DNA of 64,000 bases, from assembly GCA_965203255.1 (NCBI GenBank), contig OZ241882.1, positions 3,410,001-3,474,000 of the forward strand, given 5' to 3'. Source of the stretch: JAPOUP01 sp965203255. GTDB taxonomy: Bacteria > Pseudomonadota > Alphaproteobacteria > Rhodobacterales > Rhodobacteraceae. Numbering within the stretch: the first letter of the stretch is position 1; the number at the start of each line of letters is the position of its first letter. Position numbers and translations under genes: made by a program. Positions 16,591 to 24,977 of this stretch are shown one piece after another. A model generated the notes under the pieces. It searched no databases and was not told the DNA's origin. It saw nothing but the letters and a program-made list of their open reading frames with translations.

Positions 16591-18742
16591 GGCGGTTATG
16601 GTCGCCGCCGCGCTGGCCGTAGCGGGCTGCGGCGGAGGCGGAGGCGCGCCGACGCCGCCCGGTGGTACGGCGGCGACGCAGGATTTGGAGGCCAAGGCGG
16701 ACGCCGCCCTCAAGGCGGCGAAGACCGCCGTGGACATGGTGATGGACAACTCCGACGACGCGGAGGTCACCGACGCCGACGCGAAGGTGAAGGCCGCCAG
16801 GACGGCGGTCATGAAGGTGCCCGCCGCGGAGCGCGCCGCCCTCAGCCAGCGGCTCGGGGAGCTTGAGACCATGCTTGCCACCGCGAAGAGATCGCGCGAC
16901 GCCGCCATGGAGGCGAAGGCCGCCATGATGAAGGCGGAGGCGCTGAAGGTGCACGCCGGCATCGCCCCCGTTGATGATGACGAAGGCGTGGACAAGCGGC
17001 TCGTGGTATTCAGCGACGGATTCAGTTCAGTTGGCGTGAAGGCAGACGCCACTCTGGGCATAGACATCGGCAAGGAGGACAGAGTGGACCTGAAGCGGGA
17101 CAGGGCCGCCATGGTCGCGGCGCTCAAGGGCTGGACGGGCGCGAGGTACACGCTGGAAGACGAGGGCACCACCTACGAGGCGGTGGCATACGACAACCGG
17201 TACAGCGCTCCGGGGGACAGGTTCAGGGTCGCGTGGAAGGACGAGCTTCAGAATGACAGCTGGCTCAATGAGGCAGGCACGCGCACCGGTAACCACAAGA
17301 AGGTCAACTCCGTCACCACAGCCGGGATTACCAAGCTCGGAGAGCTGGGAGAAGTGGTGACAGGCATAAGGGGCGAACACAGCGGGGTGCCCGGCACCTA
17401 CTCCTGCGCGCCCGCCGTAGGTTATGCCTGCGCAGTGCAGTTTATAGATGGCAACCACCTTATTGGCGGAGCGACCGAAAACAACAATGTGCTCCAGGGG
17501 ACGGCCTACGCGACCTGGAGGTTCAGGCCCGACAACCCGGAGGACAGGGTGAAGAGCGATGACGACGTCGCCCACGTCTCCTACGGCTACTGGATCCGGA
17601 AGGGGGCCGACGGCACGTGGGACGTGAGCCCGTTCCATAATGCCATCAGGGGGGAGGAAACATCCGTTGACAGTGCCAAAAAGCTGACCGAAGACACCAA
17701 GCTGCAGGGAACGGCGACGTATGGGGGCGGGGCCGTGGGTGTGTACGCCCTCAGCGACGGGGCCGGCACGTTCACCGCGGACGCCGAGCTCGTCGCCGAC
17801 TTCACCGGCAACAGCGTCACCGGCACCATCGACGGGTTCATGACCAAGGGGTTCACGGGCGGCGACGGCACGTCGCGGGACGACTGGTCCGTGGAGCTGC
17901 GGAAGGTGCTCATCGGCGTCAACGGGGTGTTTACCGCCGCCGAGGGTGCGTCCGGCCTCACGCGGTGGACCATGGACGGAGCCGCCGCGCCGGCCGCCGG
18001 AAGGTGGCAGGGCGCCTTCTACGACAGGGGGGGCGCCGGCCTGCTTCCGAAGGCCGCGACCGGATCGTTCCTCGCCGAGCACGGCATGTCCGGCAGGATG
18101 GCCGGCGCGTTCGGCGTGACGGACCCCAGAACTGACGAGCCACTCGAGTGGCGGGGTCCGGGCGGAACCCGCCCGACCTCCCGACCCCCGGCGGCCCCGC
18201 CGCCGGGGGTCCCTCCGTGCCGGGACGCCGGGCGCCGTCGCGGCCGCTCATGCCCCGCGATTCCCGACGGTATCGCGAATCCTTCCCGGAGCCTGGGGGC
18301 GCACGGCGCCGGCGGCGGACCCCGCGACCGTCCGGGCCGGGCAACGGCGTCCGGACGGCCCTGCCGTTCCGGTCGCAGGTCGTCGGCACTGCGTGGTTCC
18401 CCGCCCCCGAATTCGTTTCTCCTGTCGGTCGGTGGTTCCCGTGCCTCCGTCAGGCGGAATCCCGCCCTCCCGGTCCGCCGTCAGCCGCTCCGCGGGACGG
18501 CCGGGCGGGGGCGTCCCGGCACGAAAGAGCCCCCGGCGGCCTTACAACAGTCCGCACCTGTATGGGCGGTCCCATTCCCGCCTGCGCTTGCCGGGCGCGT
18601 CGGGCGGCGGCCCCCTGCCGAGGGCGCCGCGCACCTGTATGGCCCGGTTCAGCCGCTCAGCACCGGCGGGGAGGCGGTCGACCCTGCGCGGGCCGTCGCT
18701 GTCGTTGGTGGCCGTGGAATCACGCCCGCCGCAAGCGGCTGA
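16535..18742 (+). CDS. Putative surface lipoprotein with TbpB-like domain (copy C), stop codon lost
   Basis: The GTG start at 16535 lies in sequence antisense to a pufC fragment and gives a leader with RRYPYRN before the hydrophobic run and an AVAGC lipobox. A single Ala-rich helical unit follows, with ALSQRLGELETMLATAKR. The beta-rich C-terminal domain has YGGGAVGVYAL, VTGTIDGFM, GRWQGAFYD and GRMAGAFGV. In the other copies the protein ends DEPLE followed by TAG. Here that codon (18149-18151) is TGG, so the frame runs about 200 residues into the former 3' flank, including the remains of the terminator hairpin. The tail is Pro- and Arg-rich and looks non-coding. The functional protein would have been about 538 residues. 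Confidence 0.65.
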   Translation: MAVGTAFVRRYPYRNGVSTAVMVAAALAVAGCGGGGGAPTPPGGTAATQDLEAKADAALKAAKTAVDMVMDNSDDAEVTDADAKVKAARTAVMKVPAAERAALSQRLGELETMLATAKRSRDAAMEAKAAMMKAEALKVHAGIAPVDDDEGVDKRLVVFSDGFSSVGVKADATLGIDIGKEDRVDLKRDRAAMVAALKGWTGARYTLEDEGTTYEAVAYDNRYSAPGDRFRVAWKDELQNDSWLNEAGTRTGNHKKVNSVTTAGITKLGELGEVVTGIRGEHSGVPGTYSCAPAVGYACAVQFIDGNHLIGGATENNNVLQGTAYATWRFRPDNPEDRVKSDDDVAHVSYGYWIRKGADGTWDVSPFHNAIRGEETSVDSAKKLTEDTKLQGTATYGGGAVGVYALSDGAGTFTADAELVADFTGNSVTGTIDGFMTKGFTGGDGTSRDDWSVELRKVLIGVNGVFTAAEGASGLTRWTMDGAAAPAAGRWQGAFYDRGGAGLLPKAATGSFLAEHGMSGRMAGAFGVTDPRTDEPLEWRGPGGTRPTSRPPAAPPPGVPPCRDAGRRRGRSCPAIPDGIANPSRSLGAHGAGGGPRDRPGRATASGRPCRSGRRSSALRGSPPPNSFLLSVGGSRASVRRNPALPVRRQPLRGTAGRGRPGTKEPPAALQQSAPVWAVPFPPALAGRVGRRPPAEGAAHLYGPVQPLSTGGEAVDPARAVAVVGGRGITPAASG
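18152..18540. other. Former 3' flank of lipoprotein C
   Basis: Homologous to the flank after lipoprotein A. The terminator hairpin is still visible near 18184-18210, but because of the lost stop it is now inside the open frame of copy C. Confidence 0.5.
18541..18660 (+). repeat. Orphan end of the DruA-transposase element family
   Basis: CTTACAACAGTCCGCACCTG and the next 100 bases are close to 26681-26800, which is the left end of a complete element with a 9-bp duplication. The minus strand keeps the same C-terminal reading frame (RREWDRPYRCGLL). No partner end was found nearby, so this is a deleted or rearranged copy. Confidence 0.65.
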
Positions 18743-19073
18743 ACCATGGCGTCCGTTCGGGGTCCGCCCGTCCTCCCCTGGCTTGGCCGCGCGCTGGATT
18801 GCCTGTGGCTGCCGGCCATCGCTGCGGGTCACCTCGGAGGCCGTCGTGGTGGCTCGGGCCGACCCTGCCCCGCTGGCCTGGGACCGGCGCCGCCACCGTT
18901 GCGCCAGGCATGTCCTGTCCACCAGGTCTTCCGTGACGCATTGGCCCGGCCTCCGCTCGGGAGCGCGGCGCCGCGCGGCGGTCGGCGCAGGTCGGCGGAA
19001 GGAGCTCCTGCGGTGGGTATGGCCTTTCAGCGCATGGAAGTGCGGCGATGGTCCGGACAGGTGAGGGACTGGG
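18661..19073. other. No recognisable gene
   Basis: High-GC sequence following the orphan element end. Open frames on both strands look random. It may contain more of the decayed mobile element. Confidence 0.4.
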
Positions 19074-19946
19074 TCACGGAAGGCGCGAGGGCCGTTCAGA
19101 CATTGATCTCCGCACCGAAGTCGCGCCCGTCTGTGGCTGCTCAGCCACAGCCTGTCCGGAAATCCGGCGGGCGGGCGCGGCGGGATTCCCCTGGCCCTGT
19201 CCGCCGCGAACCCCGGAACCCCTCCGAATCTCGGCAACCCTGTCGACAATCTCCCCGTGCGGCGTCACCAGGTCCGGCCGCAGGACACGCTCGCCCGGAT
19301 GCTGGGCCAGCAGGCCGTCGTAGCTGGATGCCGTCTGCGCCCGGTTGGTCTCCAGCCCCAGCGCCGCCGCGGGCGGAAACTCCGGGCAAAGGCCGGGAAC
19401 GGAGGCGGGCAGGCGGCGCTGCAGGTGGCCGGTCAAGACAATCCACAGTTCGTCCGGACGGTTCATGAACTTTGCGAAATCCCCGCTTTCGGCGTCATAG
19501 AGCACGATCCAGGGGACCAGTCCGCTTCCGTAGTCCATGCCCAGCCACGGCCAGACCCTTCCCCGCGCGTCCGTTCCCACCCCGCCCGTTCTCCAGGTGC
19601 CGGTCACATGAGTCGACCGCGGACTTTCCGACGGAGCCACCCAACATTCATGGAAACGTCCGTCGGTGGTCAGGGCCGCGACAAAGTAGCCCCGTGAATC
19701 GGGGGCCCACCGTCCGACAATGACGGAACCGACCAGCAGTTCCGGAACATCCACGCCCACGACGTTGCCTCGGGGAACGCCCCGGATACCGTACCTGGCG
19801 CTGAACTCATCCGGCAGGGCATTGACCTCGGCGACGGTGCGCTGGACCATGTATCCAGCGCCATCCGGTGCGGTCGCGGGCTCCGGGGCCATGCATGCCA
19901 TGGCGGGAAGCAGGGCGCAGAGGGCGGCGGCGGGGAGCGGTTTCAT
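19074..19946 (-). CDS. Secreted protein or lipoprotein of unknown function
   Basis: 290 residues starting at ATG 19946 after GAGGAAC. The N-terminus MKPLPAAALCALLPAMACMA is a signal peptide. A Cys at 18 could be a lipid-attachment site, although AMAC is not a canonical lipobox. The central region (VGVDVPELLVGSVIVGRWAP, RGYFVAALTTDGRFHECWV, WPWLGMDYGSGLVPWIVLYD) looks like a folded beta-rich domain. The C-terminal 60 residues are low-complexity and may be an extension into flanking sequence after loss of an earlier stop. I do not recognise the family. Its base composition is less extreme than that of the lipoprotein cassettes on either side. Confidence 0.6.
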   Translation of the reverse strand: MKPLPAAALCALLPAMACMAPEPATAPDGAGYMVQRTVAEVNALPDEFSARYGIRGVPRGNVVGVDVPELLVGSVIVGRWAPDSRGYFVAALTTDGRFHECWVAPSESPRSTHVTGTWRTGGVGTDARGRVWPWLGMDYGSGLVPWIVLYDAESGDFAKFMNRPDELWIVLTGHLQRRLPASVPGLCPEFPPAAALGLETNRAQTASSYDGLLAQHPGERVLRPDLVTPHGEIVDRVAEIRRGSGVRGGQGQGNPAAPARRISGQAVAEQPQTGATSVRRSMSERPSRLP

Positions 19947-20611
19947 TGGATGTTCCTCACGATCAGTCCATGCGGAGGGAACGGTATCATACACTCCGGA
20001 GGGATGCGAGGCAATTGTTGGACATCCCGGCGGCGTTTGCCACGACAGGGCCCGTCCGTCCTTTGGGACCTGCGGCCTTTCCCGCCGCATCCACAATGTC
20101 GGGACGCGTTTCGGCCCGGCGATGGCTGGAGGGATCCGCGGAACCGGCCCCATCGCGACCGCCGCAAGGGGATGGCGGCAGGATCCCGCAGCCGCTTTCC
20201 CACCCCCTCCTCCCGGCCGCCGCGCCTGGACCAACCCCATGGCGCCCTTCAGGTAGGGCGGTCGCATCCTGGCCTCCGCGGTGGCGTCGATGCCTGGGGC
20301 CGTCCAGTCCTGACCGCAGTCGCGGCAGGAGCGCCACATGCGTCCGCAATCCGTTCCCGTCCGTCACAACGGGAGTTCCGGGCGCGGTGGCCCTGGCCTG
20401 TCAGCGGCGGCCCGGAAGCGCGGGTTCCCGGTGGCTTCCCGTGCGTCCGTCGCGCCCCACCCATCCCTTTCCTGTCCGGCAGTACGGGGCATCGCCCGTC
20501 AGTGGCTGGCCATCGGGGCGGATCGCTTCGGGGGCCACCACGGTGGCGCATGCGGGATCGGGGACGGACGGGCGGACCCCCGGTCCGCCCTCCCCGGCGT
20601 CCCGGCACGGG
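19947..20611. other. Non-coding stretch between the secreted protein and lipoprotein D
   Basis: No supported gene in about 660 bp. It includes the 3' flank of lipoprotein D, which is transcribed towards it. Long open frames on the plus strand continue antisense through gene D and are compositional. Confidence 0.5.
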
Positions 20612-20643
20612 GAAGCCCCCGGCGGCGGGGCCGCCGGGGGCTT
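20612..20643 (-). terminator. Intrinsic terminator after lipoprotein D
   Basis: An AAGCCCCCGGCGGC stem and its complement lie about 22 bp beyond the stop of copy D on the minus strand. This is the same hairpin design as in the other copies. Confidence 0.7.
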
Positions 20644-20664
20644 TTGCGTCCCGCGCGTCCGCCC

Positions 20665-22947
20665 CTACTCCGGCTGGAGCCGCGCGCCGAAGGCGCCGAC
20701 CATCCGGTGGGTGCCGCCGTGCTCGGCCTGGAACTTGCCCATGGCCGAGGTCGGGTGGTTGCTTTGGTCGCCGCCCTCCGCGACGGTCCCGGACGACTCG
20801 TCGTACAGGGTGGCCACCCAGCTGCCGGCCGGGGCCGCCTTGACGCCGCCGACCGTCCAGGTCGTCGTGGCCTTGTTGTCGGTGTGGCCCTTCGGCGAAC
20901 CAGAAGTGTAGGCGGGGCTATGGCCTATGGGGCCGGTCACCCATTCCGACTTGTTCAGCGACACGCTCCAGCCGCCCGCCGGATCCCGCCATTCGCCCGC
21001 CCCGATGCCGGACCGGCTCCTCAGCCGGAACCCGTCGACCGTGCCGGACATGCCCGACTGGGGGTTCAGGGAGCGGGTGTTGAACTCGGCCCTGAGCGTG
21101 GCCGTCGCCGTGAACTCGCCGCCGTCGCCCTTCCCGTTGAGCGGGTCGTGGATGGCGTACTGGCCGACCGCGGGACCCTCGTAGGTCGCCGAGCCGGCAA
21201 GGTCGGCGCCATTCGTGGCGAGGTCGATGCCGCCGCCCCTGACATCGTAGAAGGCGCTGACCGCCGCGGGCATGCCGTCGTCGTCGTCCCGCGCCCACCA
21301 GCCGAAGTACATGTAGTCCGGGTCCCACAGCAGCGCCTTCGCGCCCTTCTTGTGGACGAACCTCCAGTTGGCGGACAGGCTGTAGCCGCCGTACGGGCCG
21401 CCGCCCACCGCCCTCCCGATGGTGCAGGCGCTTTCGCAGACGTAGTGGCCATCCGCGCCCATGTAGGTGCCCGGGACCATGACCTCTGTCGGATCGCTGG
21501 GCGAGGCCCCGTCCGCCGGCGTGAGGGTCACGCTTCCGACCGCTCCCCCCGTCCTTCTGTCGAACACGGGGGAGGCGATCATGATGTCGACTATGTTGGT
21601 GCCCAGGGACACCTCGCGCTTCGCCTTGTCGTAGGTCCCGAGGCCGGTCCAGGTCTTGGGGTTTGCCTCGAAGTACGCCGCGGCATCCCATTCGATGACG
21701 TGGCCCCTGAATCTATCCGGGCCTCCCACGCGGTCGTTGTACACCCTGACCCGGTCGGTGACCTTCGCCTCGCCGGAGCCGGTGGTCCTCTCGTAGTGCG
21801 TGACGTACCACTCGTTCCCCACATCCATCTCGTGTCTGTCCTCCGCCACCACCGTCTTCACCGCGGGCTTCACGCCTGTCTTGGCCACCCTCGGCATGGC
21901 CTTGTCGTGCACGCCGTGCCTGAAGAACACGGCGGTGTGGACGTCCGCGGTCGCGAAGCTCCCCGCGCCGGCCGCGGGGTCGATCCGGAAGTCCGTCCTG
22001 TGGCCCTTGTCGGCCGCTACCGTGGAGGTGTCGTGGCCGGAATCGGCGATTCTGGTGATGTAGTACGGGACGGTCGCGAGGTTGTACAGCGCGTTCAAGG
22101 GTGTGCCGGCGGGAGCATTGGCTGGGACGGCGTCGGGCGGACCCATCGCCGCGTGCAGCGCCTTGCCCATGGCCCTCCTCTCCATCTCCATGTCGGCCTC
22201 GGCGATGCGCTTCTGTCTATCCAGCGCCTTCTCCTGCTCCTCGACCTTCGCGAGGAGCTTGCCCTTCTCGGCGTCGGGGATGTCCGCGCCTTCGATCGCC
22301 GTCCTGGCCGCCGCGATCTTGGCTGTGGCGTCCTCCGCGTTGCTGGAGACCGCTTCCCCGGCCGCCGCGATCTCGGTTTCGGTGATAGCCCTGACGATGC
22401 GGGCGACGCGTCTTTCCCTCAGCCTCGGACCGTTCGCGAGGGCCACCTCTTCCTTATAGTCCTTCTTCTGCGCGTCGGTCAGGTCCGTGGCGTCGGCGAC
22501 CGCCTTCTCCAGTGCCGCGAGAGCCTCGGTGGCGGCGGTGAACTGCTCGACCGTGGAACCGTCGCCGTCCGCCTCAATGGCCTTGAGTGCCGCCGCGAGC
22601 GCTGTGGAAGCGTTCTTCAGCGCCGTCATCTGCGCCTTCCCGCGCTCGTCCTTGCTGTTGGCAAGACTGGTCTTAAGCGTCTCGAGCCGCTGGCTGAGGG
22701 CGGTATGGCTGTCCGCTCCGGACGCCGCGGCGACAGCCGCCCTGGCCTTCTCGATCGCCGCGTCGGCGTCGGTGACCTTGGCCCTGTCGGCGCTGACCGT
22801 CACCATGTCGACGGCGGCCTTCGCCGCGTCGAGGGCTTCGGTCGCAGCGGCCGCAAGCTGCGCCGGCGTCCTCTCGCCCGTGGTCGTCGTCGGCGCGCCG
22901 CCACCGCCGCCGCCGCAGCCCGCTACGGCCAGCGCGGCGGCGACCAT
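20665..22947 (-). CDS. Putative surface lipoprotein with TbpB-like domain (copy D, second subtype)
   Basis: 760 residues from ATG 22947, with MVAAALAVAGC and a six-Gly run. About 270 residues of Ala-rich helical repeats follow (SADRAKVTDADAAIEKARAA; ADIPDAEKGKLLAKVEEQE). A beta-rich region contains Cys pairs (YVCESACTI), then DYMYFGWWARDDDDG, YEGPAVGQYAIHDPLNGKGD, MSGTVDGFRL, GSWVATLYDE and HRMVGAFGA. No upstream in-frame start exists before a stop, so this copy must begin at the family ATG. That gives a very short 10-residue signal peptide without a positively charged n-region. It belongs to a subtype shared only with copy G. It lies directly downstream of AAA/PD-(D/E)XK copy 2 on the same strand. 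Confidence 0.7.
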   Translation of the reverse strand: MVAAALAVAGCGGGGGGAPTTTTGERTPAQLAAAATEALDAAKAAVDMVTVSADRAKVTDADAAIEKARAAVAAASGADSHTALSQRLETLKTSLANSKDERGKAQMTALKNASTALAAALKAIEADGDGSTVEQFTAATEALAALEKAVADATDLTDAQKKDYKEEVALANGPRLRERRVARIVRAITETEIAAAGEAVSSNAEDATAKIAAARTAIEGADIPDAEKGKLLAKVEEQEKALDRQKRIAEADMEMERRAMGKALHAAMGPPDAVPANAPAGTPLNALYNLATVPYYITRIADSGHDTSTVAADKGHRTDFRIDPAAGAGSFATADVHTAVFFRHGVHDKAMPRVAKTGVKPAVKTVVAEDRHEMDVGNEWYVTHYERTTGSGEAKVTDRVRVYNDRVGGPDRFRGHVIEWDAAAYFEANPKTWTGLGTYDKAKREVSLGTNIVDIMIASPVFDRRTGGAVGSVTLTPADGASPSDPTEVMVPGTYMGADGHYVCESACTIGRAVGGGPYGGYSLSANWRFVHKKGAKALLWDPDYMYFGWWARDDDDGMPAAVSAFYDVRGGGIDLATNGADLAGSATYEGPAVGQYAIHDPLNGKGDGGEFTATATLRAEFNTRSLNPQSGMSGTVDGFRLRSRSGIGAGEWRDPAGGWSVSLNKSEWVTGPIGHSPAYTSGSPKGHTDNKATTTWTVGGVKAAPAGSWVATLYDESSGTVAEGGDQSNHPTSAMGKFQAEHGGTHRMVGAFGARLQPE

Positions 22948-23104
22948 AACCGCCGTTGAAACGCCGGAACCCGGGCCCCTCCTCCGGCATCGCCTGGCTG
23001 CAAACTTCCGGACCGGGCGGGCACGGGAGGCCCCGACCTGTCGGAAGCGGCACCCGCCGACCTGGCGGCCGCCGGTCCGGCCCGCGGCCCAAGCCGCCGT
23101 CCGG

Positions 23105-24661
23105 TCAGGCCGGCTCGGCCCTGACCGTCAGGAGGTTCCTCGCCCCGCGCCCGCAGGCCACGCCGAGCAGGTGGACCGGCTCCCCGCGGTTGCGCCACCT
23201 GTCCGCGTAGCCGCGTTCCCGCATCTGGGCGAGCGCCGCCTCCAGCGCGGCCTCCGCGTCCCCGTCACCCTCCGCCATCTTGAACTCCAGCACGAACACC
23301 TGCCCGCCCGTCAGCACGACCATGTCCGCGCGTCCGTGGCTGGACGCCTCCTCGACCCGGACGTCCACGCCGACGGCGCGGAGGCACATGTGCAGCAGGC
23401 TGGCGTACCACGCCTCGTAACGGGCCAGGTCGCCGGTCGCGTGCCACTGGTAGGGGATCCCCGACAGGTACGAGCGGAGCCGGTCGGCGAACCCCTCGAA
23501 GTCGTTCGCCCCGAGAAGCGCGCGGAGCTCCCGGCCGTCGTCCAGAGGCACCCTGCCCTTGCCGAGATGCCGCAGCAGGCCCCGGTTCAGGCTGGTCCGC
23601 ACCTCCAGGTTCGGGTAGTCCAGACGGTAGAGCGTGTCGAAGCCGTCGCTCCGCTCCTCCGCGATGGTCAGGTAGCCGGTCTGGAACAGCAGCGCCTCGA
23701 CGCCGATGTCGTCCACGTCGAACCTGGAGACGAGCGGCATGTCGGCCATCCGGTTCTCCAGCTCCATCGGGCCCACGGACCGCTCCACAAGCGTCCGGAA
23801 CAGGAACGCCGGGGAGCCGGTCTCGAACCACCAGGGACGGAACTCGCGGTTCCGCAGCAGCAGCAGCACGTCGTAGGGGTTGTAGACCCTCTCCCCGCCG
23901 AGCCAGTGGTAGCCGTTGTACCAGGCCCGGATCCTGTCCCGGTCCAGCCCGCCGAGCTCCGGCGCGAACACCCGGTCGAGGTCGCCCTCCGTGTAGCCGC
24001 AGATGGTCGCGTAGCGCGGGTTCAGGCTGATGTCCTCGAGGTTGTTGAGGCCCGAGAACAGGCTGACCTTCGAGAACATGCTCACGCCGGTGACGAAGGT
24101 GAAGCGGACGTGCTCGGCGCAGTCCTTGACGATGCCGTAGAACCCGCGCAGGTAGTCGCGGTTGGCCGTCGCCAGCGCCGGGTCGTGCAGCGCGTCGAGG
24201 ATCGGCTTGTCGTACTCGTCCACCAGGACCGCCACCTGCCGCCCGGAGGCGTGGTGCAGGCGGTCGAGGAGATCCAGCAGCCGTTCGGGCCCGGCGCGGC
24301 GGGAAGCGCCGGAGAGGCCCGCGTTGCGCTCGATCACGTCGAGTTGCGTGAGGATGCTGCGCTCAAGATCCTCCGGGTCGCTGTACTTCCCGTCGAAGCT
24401 CAGCCGCACCACCGGATGGGGGGCGGACCAGTCCCAGTGGCCGTGGATGCCGAGGCCCCGGAACAGCTCCTCGCGGCACCCGAACAGCGACCTCAGCGTG
24501 TCCAGCAGCAGGCTCTTGCCGAACCGGCGGGGGCGGGAGAGGAAATAGTGGCGCCCCCCGTCGACCAGCCTCCGGACGAGGGGGGTCTTGTCGACGTAGT
24601 AGCAGTCCGTTTCCCGGAGTCTCCGGAAGTCCTGGATGCCGATCGGAAGGCGGCGGGTCAT
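23105..24661 (-). CDS. AAA-ATPase-like / PD-(D/E)XK protein (DUF1703 type), copy 2
   Basis: 518 residues, one fewer Arg at the N-terminus than copy 1 (MTRRLPIG). The Walker A-like RPRRFGKS, Walker B-like LVDEYDKP and the C-terminal RADMVVL / EFK nuclease motif are all kept. It starts at ATG 24661 after GGAGAGACCG. It is followed on the same strand by lipoprotein D and preceded by a MITE and copy 3, giving two tandem copies. Differences from copy 1 are concentrated in short patches (for example ETDCYYVD, DGKYSDPEDLE, MADMPLVSRFD). Several patches are shared with copies 3 or 4, as expected from gene conversion. Confidence 0.85.
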   Translation of the reverse strand: MTRRLPIGIQDFRRLRETDCYYVDKTPLVRRLVDGGRHYFLSRPRRFGKSLLLDTLRSLFGCREELFRGLGIHGHWDWSAPHPVVRLSFDGKYSDPEDLERSILTQLDVIERNAGLSGASRRAGPERLLDLLDRLHHASGRQVAVLVDEYDKPILDALHDPALATANRDYLRGFYGIVKDCAEHVRFTFVTGVSMFSKVSLFSGLNNLEDISLNPRYATICGYTEGDLDRVFAPELGGLDRDRIRAWYNGYHWLGGERVYNPYDVLLLLRNREFRPWWFETGSPAFLFRTLVERSVGPMELENRMADMPLVSRFDVDDIGVEALLFQTGYLTIAEERSDGFDTLYRLDYPNLEVRTSLNRGLLRHLGKGRVPLDDGRELRALLGANDFEGFADRLRSYLSGIPYQWHATGDLARYEAWYASLLHMCLRAVGVDVRVEEASSHGRADMVVLTGGQVFVLEFKMAEGDGDAEAALEAALAQMRERGYADRWRNRGEPVHLLGVACGRGARNLLTVRAEPA

Positions 24662-24752
24662 CGGTCTCTCCGTCCGTGGCCTGCCGAAGGCCCCTGCGGG
24701 GCTCACGCGACCTTACCGGGGAACCGCGGCCCGCGCCACCCCTTTCCGGCGC

Positions 24753-24971
24753 GGGGGTGTATCTCAAGTTGGTTGATTGTGCCGCAGCGGCATGAGCCGC
24801 CTGCCAGTCGAAGAAGCCGGCCAGCCTGTGCTCCGCCTTTCCCCGCCATAGCCCACACTCCATGCCCGTTGCCCCGGAGGGCGGACCGGTCGCCTGTCAT
24901 CCTCGGTCCCGCCGCAGCACAGGGATGGCACCTTCAAACTGTAGAAATCAACCAACTTGAGATACACCCCC
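24753..24971. mobile_element. MITE-like element with 26-bp perfect terminal inverted repeats
   Basis: GGGGGTGTATCTCAAGTTGG... (24753-24778) and its exact complement (24946-24971) bound 219 bp with no coding potential. It is lodged between AAA/PD-(D/E)XK copies 2 and 3, exactly where the conserved promoter region of copy 2 meets the conserved 3' end of copy 3. A target duplication is not clear. The parent transposase is not in this window. Confidence 0.8.
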
Positions 24972-24977
24972 GCCCGG

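Noticed and set aside
20338..22959. 873-codon plus-strand ORF opposite lipoprotein D
   Set aside because: Antisense to a gene with clear domain structure; low-complexity Arg/Val/Gly composition and no homology features.
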